A DNA stretch of 26,211 bases from Candidatus Spyradosoma merdigallinarum (GTDB lineage: Bacteria; Verrucomicrobiota; Verrucomicrobiia; Opitutales; UBA953): the NCBI GenBank assembly GCA_018713755.1, contig DVOG01000186.1:1-26211 (forward strand), given 5' to 3'. This document shows, piece after piece, positions 17,677 through 24,385 of this stretch. The stretch's first letter is position 1. Every line of letters starts with the position of its first letter. Under the pieces are notes generated by a model, which was given only the letters and a program-made list of their open reading frames with translations, ran no database searches and was not told the DNA's origin. The position numbers were made by a program, and so were the translations under genes.

Positions 17677-19539
17677 TCAGCCGAGCTTTCCGAGCAGCTC
17701 GTAGATGCGCGCCGTCATGCCGCGCGGATTGTCGAGCAGCCCGGCGGCGATCAGCGTGTTGTCGAGCACCTGCTCGGCGACGAGCTTCGCCAGCTCCGGA
17801 TTCGATCCGCGCAGCGCGTCGAGCTTGCGGATGAGCGGATGCCGCGGGTTCAGCTCCACTTTCACCGCGACGGGCTTGGACTCCGTTCCCGCGTCTTTCG
17901 ACATCATCCGCATCATGCGGCGCATCGTCGCCGTCATGAATTTGTCCGGATTGAGCGCGACGGCGGGAGAGTCGACGAGGCGCTTGCCCGCCGAGCACTC
18001 GACGACTTTTTCCTTGCCGAGCGTTTCCGCGAACCACGCGCAAAGGCTCTTCATCGCCTCGTCGGGCAGCGGTTCGCCCGTTCCCGTCTGCGGCGCGTCC
18101 GCGAGTTCGATGTCGGCGGAATCCGCGGAAACGATGGGCTTGTCCTTGAACGAGCCGAGCTGCCCCATCACGTAGTCGTCCGCGCCGTCGTAAAGGAAAA
18201 GCACCTCGATGCCGCGCGCCTTGAACGCTTCAAGATACGGACCGGACTCGAGCGCGGCGCGGTTCGCTCCCGTCAGGTAATAAATTTCTTTCTGCGAGTC
18301 CTTCATGCGCTCGACGTATTCGGGAAGGCTCGTGAGCGTTCCCGCGTCGAGAATCGACGACTCGCAACGGAACAGCGGCGCGAGCGCGTCGCGGTTTTCG
18401 AAATCCGTCGCGATGCCTTCGCGCAGATAGTTTCCGAAATCGCGCCAGAACTTGGCGTAGGCGTCCGGGTCTTTTTTCGCGCGCTCTTCGAGGCGTTTGA
18501 CGACGCGCTTCGTCAGCACGCGGTTCAGTTTCTGAATCAGCGTCGAGTCCTGCAGCGTTTCGCGGGAAATGTTCAGCGGAATGTCCGCGGAATCGACGAC
18601 GCCCTTCATGAAGCGCAGCCATTCCGGGAGCAGGTTTTTCGGCTCCGGATCGATGAGCACCTTGCGGCAGTAGAGCGAAACTTCCGGCGTCGCGCGCCCG
18701 AAGCCCATCGCCTCGGGATTGTGCGTCGGGAAAAACAGGATGGAATTGATCGCCAGCGGCGCGTCCGCGGAAAAATGCAGCCAGTCCTGCGGCTCATCCC
18801 AGGCGCGGCACTGGAATTTGTAGAAATCCTTGTATTCCTGCTCGCCGACTTCGCTTTTGCTTTTCAGCCAAAGCGCCTGCATCGTGTTGAGCTTTTCGCC
18901 GTCGAGCTTCAGCGGGAACGCGACGTATTTCGAATAGCGCTCCAGGACGTCCTTCGCCTTGTCTTTTTTGGAGAAATCCTTGAATTCCTCCTTCAGCCGG
19001 ATCACGAGCTTCGAGCCGCGCGGGAGCGCCTCGCCCGCCGTCTCGATCGTGTAGCTGCCGTTCCCGTCGCTCGTCCAGCACAGCGCCTCGCCCTCTTCGC
19101 GCCACGTGCGCGTGAAGAACTTCACTTCCTCGGCGACCATGAACACGGAGAAAAACCCGACGCCGAACTGCCCGATCAGGTTCTCGTTCCCGCCGCCGTT
19201 TTCCTGCAGTTTCCGCAGAAATTCCTTCGTTCCCGAATGCGCAATCGTGCCGAGGTTTTCGACGAGCTCCTCGCGCGTCATCCCGATGCCGGAATCCGCG
19301 ATCGTCAGCGTTCCCGCCTTCTCGTCCGTCGAAACGTCGATTTCGAGCGCGCGCTCAGGCTCGAAAACGCTCTTTTCCGTCAGTTGCGTGTAGCGCATTT
19401 TTTCCAGCGCGTCGCTCGCGTTGGAAACCAGCTCGCGCAGAAAAATGTCTTTGTCCTTGTAAATCGAGTGCGCGACGATGTCGAGCACCTGCTTGACTTC
19501 CGCCTGAAAAGCGTGCGTCGTGGATTTTTCGTTGCTCAT
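17677..19539 (-). CDS. htpG: HtpG, bacterial Hsp90 chaperone
   Basis: 620 residues, close to the E. coli length (624). Cytosolic ATP-driven chaperone, dimeric. The GHKL ATPase domain shows FLRELVSNASDALEKMRY (33-50, with Glu36 and Asn40), ADSGIGMT (81-88), LGTIAHSGTKEF (96-107) and GQFGVGFFSVFM (123-134). The middle domain has SILFFPTHNPE and LNISRETLQDS, and the C-terminal dimer domain ends ARIYELLGKLG. I chose ATG 19537-19539 because MSNEKSTTHAFQAEVKQ is the family N-terminus; the longer open frame upstream is not conserved. A sigma-54-like promoter lies 17-33 bases upstream of the start. No Shine-Dalgarno. Flanked by hom 100 bases upstream and its own terminator downstream. Confidence 0.97.
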   Translation of the reverse strand: MSNEKSTTHAFQAEVKQVLDIVAHSIYKDKDIFLRELVSNASDALEKMRYTQLTEKSVFEPERALEIDVSTDEKAGTLTIADSGIGMTREELVENLGTIAHSGTKEFLRKLQENGGGNENLIGQFGVGFFSVFMVAEEVKFFTRTWREEGEALCWTSDGNGSYTIETAGEALPRGSKLVIRLKEEFKDFSKKDKAKDVLERYSKYVAFPLKLDGEKLNTMQALWLKSKSEVGEQEYKDFYKFQCRAWDEPQDWLHFSADAPLAINSILFFPTHNPEAMGFGRATPEVSLYCRKVLIDPEPKNLLPEWLRFMKGVVDSADIPLNISRETLQDSTLIQKLNRVLTKRVVKRLEERAKKDPDAYAKFWRDFGNYLREGIATDFENRDALAPLFRCESSILDAGTLTSLPEYVERMKDSQKEIYYLTGANRAALESGPYLEAFKARGIEVLFLYDGADDYVMGQLGSFKDKPIVSADSADIELADAPQTGTGEPLPDEAMKSLCAWFAETLGKEKVVECSAGKRLVDSPAVALNPDKFMTATMRRMMRMMSKDAGTESKPVAVKVELNPRHPLIRKLDALRGSNPELAKLVAEQVLDNTLIAAGLLDNPRGMTARIYELLGKLG

Positions 19540-19555
19540 AGTGTTTCCGCGAAAA

Positions 19556-19572
19556 TGCAGAATCCGTGCCAA
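19556..19572 (-). promoter_or_regulatory. sigma-54-like (-24/-12) element before htpG
   Basis: Minus strand TTGGCACGGATTCTGCA has the GG and GC doublets exactly ten bases apart and matches the TGGCAC-N5-TTGCA core with one mismatch (C for T). Transcription would begin only a few bases before the htpG ATG. One such match somewhere in 26 kb by chance is quite possible; its place in a 100-base gap in the right orientation is what makes it worth noting. Confidence 0.3.
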
Positions 19573-19639
19573 CGTCCGGCGCGGAAAGCGCAGCTGAAAG
19601 GCGCGCGGCGCCGCGAAGCGCCCCCGCGAGACGGGAGCG

Positions 19640-20971
19640 TCATTCGCGCGTCGGCTCGTAAATGCGCAGCAGCAGCGGGTTGGCGAGCGTCTGCGGGAGC
19701 GCCTTGATTTCGGCGACGACGCGCTCCATGACGGCCTCCGAAGTCGGATACGTCGCGAGCGTGATCGTGCCGCGGTGTTCGCCCGGATGTTCGTAGGTGA
19801 CGACGCGCGCGACGGAGACCTTGTGCCTCGCCAGCGCCTCGTAAATGCCCACGAGCGTTCCCGGCTCGTCCAAAATCGAAATGCGCAGGTAGAATTTGGA
19901 ACGGATTTCGTCCATCGTCGCCATGCGCGCGGATTCCCCGAGGCGGTAGCAGGCGTCGATGTCGCTCGGCGTGAGGAATTTGTGCGCATCGTCGCGGATG
20001 CCGATCATCGCGTCGACGATGTCGCTGATTACGGCGGACGAAGTCGCGTCCTGCCCCGCGCCGCGCCCGATGAGAATCGTCGTTCCCGCGACGTCGCCGG
20101 CGAGCTTTATCGCGTTGTAGACGCCGTCGACGCGGGCGAGCGTCTTGTCCAGCGGGATCAGCGCGGGATAAACGCCGAGCGAAAGCGCGCCCGTCTTGAA
20201 ATTGCGGCGAATCATGCCGATGAGCTTGATGCGGTAGCCGAAATCGCGCGCGCGGTGCATGTCTTCGAGCGTGACGTTGCGGATGCCCTCGACGAGGGCG
20301 TCGCGCTCGGAAACCCATTTTCCGTGGGCGAGGAACGCGAGAATGACGGCTTTGTGGAAAGCGTCCCATCCGTCGAGGTCGAGCCGGTCGTCCGCCTCGA
20401 CGTAGCCGAGCGCCTTGGCGTCTCTGAGGATTTCCTCGTAAGATTTTCCTTCCGCCTCCATGCGGGAAAGAATGTAGTTGCATGTGCCGTTGATGATGCC
20501 GGCGATCGATTCGAAGCGGTTCGCGACGAGTCCTTCCCGCAGCGTCTTGATGATGGGAATGCCGCCGGCGACGGACGCTTCGAAGTAGTAATGCCCGCCG
20601 AAGCGCTTCACCGCGTCGAAAATCTCCCGCCCGAATTCGTAGATCAGCGCCTTGTTCGCCGAAACGACGACTTTGCCGAGCTTGAGCGCGGCGAGCGTGT
20701 AGTCCTTCGCCTTCGTCGTGCCGCCCATCAGCTCGCAGACGATGTTCACGGCGGGATCGACGACGACCTCCATCGGATCGTCCGTCAGGATTTCCGCGGG
20801 AACGCGGACGCCGCGCTCGCGCTTGACGTCGCGCACGGCGATGCGCGGGAACGAGATTTCCACGCCGAGCCGGTTCTCCAGCTCTTCCCGCTGCGCCTGC
20901 AGGTGTTTCCAGACGCCTTGTCCGACGGTGCCGAAGCCGATGAAGCCGATGCCGATTTTTTTCTTTTCCAT
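19640..20971 (-). CDS. hom: homoserine dehydrogenase with C-terminal ACT domain
   Basis: 443 residues. Reduces aspartate semialdehyde to homoserine, the branch point to threonine and methionine. Rossmann motif GFIGFGTVGQG (9-19), SANKALI (104-110), the catalytic-domain block EASVAGGIPIIKTLREGL (131-148), GIINGTCNYILS (158-169) and EADDRLDLDGWDAFHK (192-207). From about 355 an ACT domain begins, FYLRISILDEPGTLVGIYEAL, typical of threonine-sensitive enzymes, so feedback by threonine is likely by family. This gene has the one clear Shine-Dalgarno in the window, AAGGAG, nine bases before the ATG. It starts 63 bases after plsY. Confidence 0.96.
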   Translation of the reverse strand: MEKKKIGIGFIGFGTVGQGVWKHLQAQREELENRLGVEISFPRIAVRDVKRERGVRVPAEILTDDPMEVVVDPAVNIVCELMGGTTKAKDYTLAALKLGKVVVSANKALIYEFGREIFDAVKRFGGHYYFEASVAGGIPIIKTLREGLVANRFESIAGIINGTCNYILSRMEAEGKSYEEILRDAKALGYVEADDRLDLDGWDAFHKAVILAFLAHGKWVSERDALVEGIRNVTLEDMHRARDFGYRIKLIGMIRRNFKTGALSLGVYPALIPLDKTLARVDGVYNAIKLAGDVAGTTILIGRGAGQDATSSAVISDIVDAMIGIRDDAHKFLTPSDIDACYRLGESARMATMDEIRSKFYLRISILDEPGTLVGIYEALARHKVSVARVVTYEHPGEHRGTITLATYPTSEAVMERVVAEIKALPQTLANPLLLRIYEPTRE

Positions 20972-21010
20972 GTCGAAATTCTCCTTGTGTTTCGTGTTGA
21001 AGCCGGTGAA

Positions 21011-21032
21011 GCGTTCCCGCCCGCGGAAACGC
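21011..21032 (-). repeat. 8-bp inverted repeat after plsY containing the iterated motif core
   Basis: GCGTTCCC with GGAAACGC (one G-U pair in RNA, 6-base loop), two bases beyond the plsY stop. No T-tract follows on the minus strand, so it is not a classic terminator, and hom may be read through from plsY. Confidence 0.5.
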
Positions 21033-21034
21033 GG

Positions 21035-21691
21035 TTATTTTCTTCTGAATGAATTTTCCTCGCCGCGCAGCATGCGCATGATGTTCGAGCGATGCATGAC
21101 GATGATGAAAATCGCGACGACGAGGCAGAAGCCCACGTGGACCGTCGTGTAGCCGAGCTGCGGGAACGCCTTCGCCAAAATCATCGACGAAAGCGGGAGC
21201 GACAGCCCGAAAATCATCGACGCCACCGCGACGACGCGCGTCGGAAAATAAACCGCGAGCCAGACGATCGCGCCCAGCAGCACCGCCAGCGGCATCGCGC
21301 CCAGAAGCCCGCCCATCGTGACGGAAACGCCCTTCCCGCCCTTGAATTTCAGAAAAACGGAAAAGCAGTGTCCGAGCAACGCGCCGGCGAAGCCGCAAAG
21401 CTGCGCGACGGCGACGACGTGCGCCCAGTCCGCGGGCGTCTCGCCGGCCGTCGCCGCGAACGTCGGGATGAGGCTCGGCGCGAACGACGCGAGAAAGCCT
21501 TTGAGCAAATCGAGAAAAAACACGATGTTGCCCGCCGCCTTGCCGCAGGTGCGCTTCACGTTCGTCGCGCCGGGATTGCCGCTGCCCGCGTGCAGAATGT
21601 CCACGCCGCAGCGCTTGGCGACGATGACCGCGAACGGGATCGAGCCGAGAAAATATCCGAAGACGAACGAAAAGGCGAAAAACATCAGCAT
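21035..21691 (-). CDS. plsY: glycerol-3-phosphate acyltransferase PlsY
   Basis: 218 residues, integral inner-membrane enzyme that transfers an acyl group from acyl phosphate to glycerol 3-phosphate, the first step of phosphatidic acid synthesis. The three PlsY motifs are visible: GYFLGSIPFAVIVAKR (12-27), GSGNPGATNVKRTCGKAAG (36-54) and, near 105-125, GALLGHCFSVFLKFKGGKGVS. About five hydrophobic helices are evident. The start at 21691 is taken as given; a second ATG two codons later is possible. The usual partner plsX is not in the window. It lies 93 bases after the GH13 gene. No Shine-Dalgarno. Confidence 0.95.
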   Translation of the reverse strand: MLMFFAFSFVFGYFLGSIPFAVIVAKRCGVDILHAGSGNPGATNVKRTCGKAAGNIVFFLDLLKGFLASFAPSLIPTFAATAGETPADWAHVVAVAQLCGFAGALLGHCFSVFLKFKGGKGVSVTMGGLLGAMPLAVLLGAIVWLAVYFPTRVVAVASMIFGLSLPLSSMILAKAFPQLGYTTVHVGFCLVVAIFIIVMHRSNIMRMLRGEENSFRRK

Positions 21692-21737
21692 TGGAGCAAG
21701 CTTAACCGAACGGGCCGCGATCCCGCAAGCGCGTAAG

Positions 21738-21784
21738 CGCTCCCGCGGACGGAAAGCGCTCGCGCGAAGAAAGCCGCGGGAACG
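21738..21784 (-). repeat. 11-bp inverted repeat (motif plus variant) abutting the GH13 stop
   Basis: CGCTCCCGCGG (21738-21748) faces CCGCGGGAACG (21774-21784), pairing over 11 positions with one G-U. One arm is the iterated 9-mer, the other its CGCTCCCGC variant. The loop is 25 bases and no T-tract follows, so termination is uncertain. Confidence 0.55.
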
Positions 21785-24280
21785 TCATTCCCGCCGAATC
21801 CAAAGCGAGCAGGACAGCGCCGGCAGCAGCAGCATGCCGCCTTCGAAGCCGAAGCCTTCTTCCGCGGGAACGCCTTCGAGGTCGAATTCCTCCGTGTTGG
21901 CGATGAGCCGGAAGCCGGCGAAGCGCGCTTCGGGAATCTGCACGCAAGTCTGCGTCGTGCGCGGATTCAGCGTCAGAATGTATTGGAGGCGTCCCTGCGC
22001 GCGGTCGTCGTTGAAGACGGCGACCGCCGCCGTGTTCGTCTGGTCCGGGTAAAAGCGGAAAAAACCTTTGGAGACGTTTTTCCGCTGGCGGAAAAGCCGC
22101 CCCAGCGACGAAAGCCGGAAGCGTATCCAGCGGCTGACGAATTCGTGCGTTCCCGCGAATTTTTTCAGCCGCGCGTAATCGAGCACGTTTTCCGCGCCGT
22201 CGAGATACGTGTTGTTCTTCCCGTGCTTCGTCCGCAGAAAATCCTGCCCTTCGGCGAGCATGGGCGTGCCGAGCGAAGACAGCAGGAACGCGAACATGAT
22301 GTGCGTGCGCCGCCGGTCGCGGACGGTCGGAGACGCGGCGTTGAAGCGCGGGCATTCCGTGATTTTGTCGAGCCAGCAGCGGTCGTCGTGCGATTCCGTG
22401 TAATTGATGGTCTGCGCCGGGAACGTCGCGAAATATTCCGGCGAGCCGGAAAGGAAGTAGCGCAGCCCGTCGATGTTGACGCCGTTGTGGACGAATTTCG
22501 CGGCGTAGTCGCGGAAGCCGTCGTTCCAAGAAGAATAGGACGTTTTGCGCAACGCTCCCGCGATGTGCCCGCGGAAGCTCCACGGCTCGGCGATGAGGAT
22601 GCAGTCCGGGAAGCGGCTTTTCACGGCGTCTTCGACGGATTTCAGCGCGGGAAGACCGATCAGTTCCGCGAGGTCGAAGCGGAAGCCGTCCGCGCCGTAG
22701 CGCTCGATGAGCCAAATCAGACTGTCCGCGATGAGGCGCTTGCTCATCGGACGATCCGCGCGGTAGTCGTTCCCGCAGCCGCTCCAGTTGGTGAAGTTCC
22801 CGTGAAAATCGAGATTGAAATAATAGTTTTTGTCGATGCGGAAAAGATGATTCGGCTCGCCGACGTGGTTGTAGACGACGTCGAGGATGACGGCGAATCC
22901 CTCTTCGTGGAACGCCGCCACGAGATCGCGGAATTCCTCCATCTGCGTCGCCCGCGCGGGATCGCTCGCGTAGGCGGAGGCGGGAGCGAACCAGTTCGTC
23001 GTCATGTAGCCCCAATGATAATCTTCCGCCTTTTCGGAATCGAACTGCTGGATCGGCTGCAGCTCCACGGCGTTCACGCCGAGCTTTTTCAGATAGCAGT
23101 CGTCGGAACGCACCCACGCCGCAAGATCGCGGAAACCGAGAGGACGCTTCAGGTCGCGGAATTTCGGATGCCGCGCGATGAGGTCGCGCAGATGGACTTC
23201 GGCGATGACGAGGTCGGAAAGGTGCGGCGCGGTGAATTTTTTCTTCGGGTAACCGAAACGATGTTCGTCGATGACGATGCCCGGCCCTTCGCGGGAAACG
23301 CAGGCTTTCGCGTAAGGATCCAGCACGGGCCGCGCCGGGTCGAAGGCGGACGTGGCGTCGATATTGCGTCCGTCGATGAAATAGTCATAGTGCCTCCCGT
23401 GCAGATTTTCCGGAATCCGCGCTTCCCAAACGCCGTTCCCGATCGGCACCATGGCCTCGGAAATCGCGGGAGCGCTGTCCGTGCGGCGAACGAACAGATT
23501 GATTTGCGTCGCGCGCGGCACGAAAATCCGAAACGTCGTTTCCTTGCCGCCGCGCTCGACTCTCGCGCCGAGGAGCACCGGCGAAAAGAGAAACGAGAGA
23601 AAGTACCCGGAGCGAATCGGCAGCGAGAAGCGCTCTTTCGGCGCTTCCCAGATGACCTCGTCCGCTCGGTCGCTGTTCTGCAGGGCTTCGCAGACGACGC
23701 GGAACGCGCACCAGCCCGTCCGCAACGAGCTCAGGCACAGGTTGGCGTTTCCTTTGTCGTCGCGGACCACGTTGAACCAGCCCGCCGGCGGCTCGAGCCA
23801 CTGCCCCGAGGCGGTGACGAACTTGAACTGCTCCTCTTCCTTTTTCCCGCCGTCGAAAAACCGGTTTTTCGGCACCTGCAGAATCCACGCGCTGAACCCG
23901 CCGTAGGAGCGGTACTCCATTTTCCACTCGGGGCGGCGCGCCGGCGCCCAGTCGTTGAACGTTCCCGCGACGTAAATTTCCGCGCCTTCCTGAATGTCGT
24001 AATCGCGGTAAATCGACGGGAGCAGCATGAAAACGACGTCGTTCCCCTCGCAGTGATAGCCGGAGGCGCCCGCCCAGAAACTCGGAGGGACGCGGGAAAC
24101 GCTCAGGATCTTCCGCCCGGACTTCATCGAAAGGCTGGGCATCGAAAGCGAATTTCCCCAGTCCCGGTCGAGCGAGATGAAGAACGTGTTGTTCGTCACC
24201 CAGTAGGCGGAGCTCAACCGCGGGTTCGGCAAAAATTTCGGCAGCAGAGAGGAGATTTTTTTAAGCAGGCGCGACGTCAT
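21785..24280 (-). CDS. GH13 alpha-glucan hydrolase, isoamylase/pullulanase/branching-enzyme-like, with glucan-binding N-terminus
   Basis: 831 residues from ATG 24278-24280; an upstream frame is open but is mostly a short repeat. Acts on alpha-glucans such as glycogen; the exact bond is not clear. Two early-set/CBM48-like domains precede the barrel: one near 99-190 with EIYVAGTFNDWAP, one near 245-325. The four GH13 regions are present: DVVYNHVGE (467-475), GFRFDLAEL with nucleophile Asp536, LIAEPWSF with acid/base Glu565, and NYTESHDD with Asp632. No signal peptide is seen, although the N-terminus (MTSRLLKKISSLLPKF) is amphipathic, so a cytosolic glycogen role is favoured. A ThrGluSerHisAspAsp ending of region IV is closer to debranching enzymes and pullulanases than to alpha-amylases. 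Starts 105 bases after the S9 peptidase gene. Confidence 0.9.
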   Translation of the reverse strand: MTSRLLKKISSLLPKFLPNPRLSSAYWVTNNTFFISLDRDWGNSLSMPSLSMKSGRKILSVSRVPPSFWAGASGYHCEGNDVVFMLLPSIYRDYDIQEGAEIYVAGTFNDWAPARRPEWKMEYRSYGGFSAWILQVPKNRFFDGGKKEEEQFKFVTASGQWLEPPAGWFNVVRDDKGNANLCLSSLRTGWCAFRVVCEALQNSDRADEVIWEAPKERFSLPIRSGYFLSFLFSPVLLGARVERGGKETTFRIFVPRATQINLFVRRTDSAPAISEAMVPIGNGVWEARIPENLHGRHYDYFIDGRNIDATSAFDPARPVLDPYAKACVSREGPGIVIDEHRFGYPKKKFTAPHLSDLVIAEVHLRDLIARHPKFRDLKRPLGFRDLAAWVRSDDCYLKKLGVNAVELQPIQQFDSEKAEDYHWGYMTTNWFAPASAYASDPARATQMEEFRDLVAAFHEEGFAVILDVVYNHVGEPNHLFRIDKNYYFNLDFHGNFTNWSGCGNDYRADRPMSKRLIADSLIWLIERYGADGFRFDLAELIGLPALKSVEDAVKSRFPDCILIAEPWSFRGHIAGALRKTSYSSWNDGFRDYAAKFVHNGVNIDGLRYFLSGSPEYFATFPAQTINYTESHDDRCWLDKITECPRFNAASPTVRDRRRTHIMFAFLLSSLGTPMLAEGQDFLRTKHGKNNTYLDGAENVLDYARLKKFAGTHEFVSRWIRFRLSSLGRLFRQRKNVSKGFFRFYPDQTNTAAVAVFNDDRAQGRLQYILTLNPRTTQTCVQIPEARFAGFRLIANTEEFDLEGVPAEEGFGFEGGMLLLPALSCSLWIRRE

Positions 24281-24281
24281 C

Positions 24282-24318
24282 GAATCGAGAAAGAAAAAAG
24301 GAATCGAGAAAGAAAAAA
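24282..24318. repeat. two tandem copies of a 19-base A-rich unit
   Basis: GAATCGAGAAAGAAAAAAG is followed directly by the same unit, differing only in its last base. On the coding (minus) strand it forms two pyrimidine-rich tracts immediately before the GH13 start codon, where a ribosome site would be expected. Confidence 0.8.
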
Positions 24319-24332
24319 TTTCCCCGGAGCGC

Positions 24333-24365
24333 GTTCCCGCGCGCGGCATTCCGAAGCGCGGGAAC
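24333..24365 (-). repeat. 10-bp inverted repeat of the iterated motif after the S9 peptidase gene
   Basis: GTTCCCGCGC (24333-24342) and GCGCGGGAAC (24356-24365) pair perfectly across 13 bases, 20 bases past the stop codon at 24386. On the minus strand AAATTTTTTC follows after an 11-base gap, so weak termination is possible. Confidence 0.6.
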
Positions 24366-24385
24366 AAGACCGGGATCGCGGAGAA

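Noticed and set aside
19540..19989. 150-residue N-terminal extension of HtpG
   Set aside because: It overlaps the 3' part of hom in another frame and is Arg/Ser-rich; the HtpG family starts at 19539.
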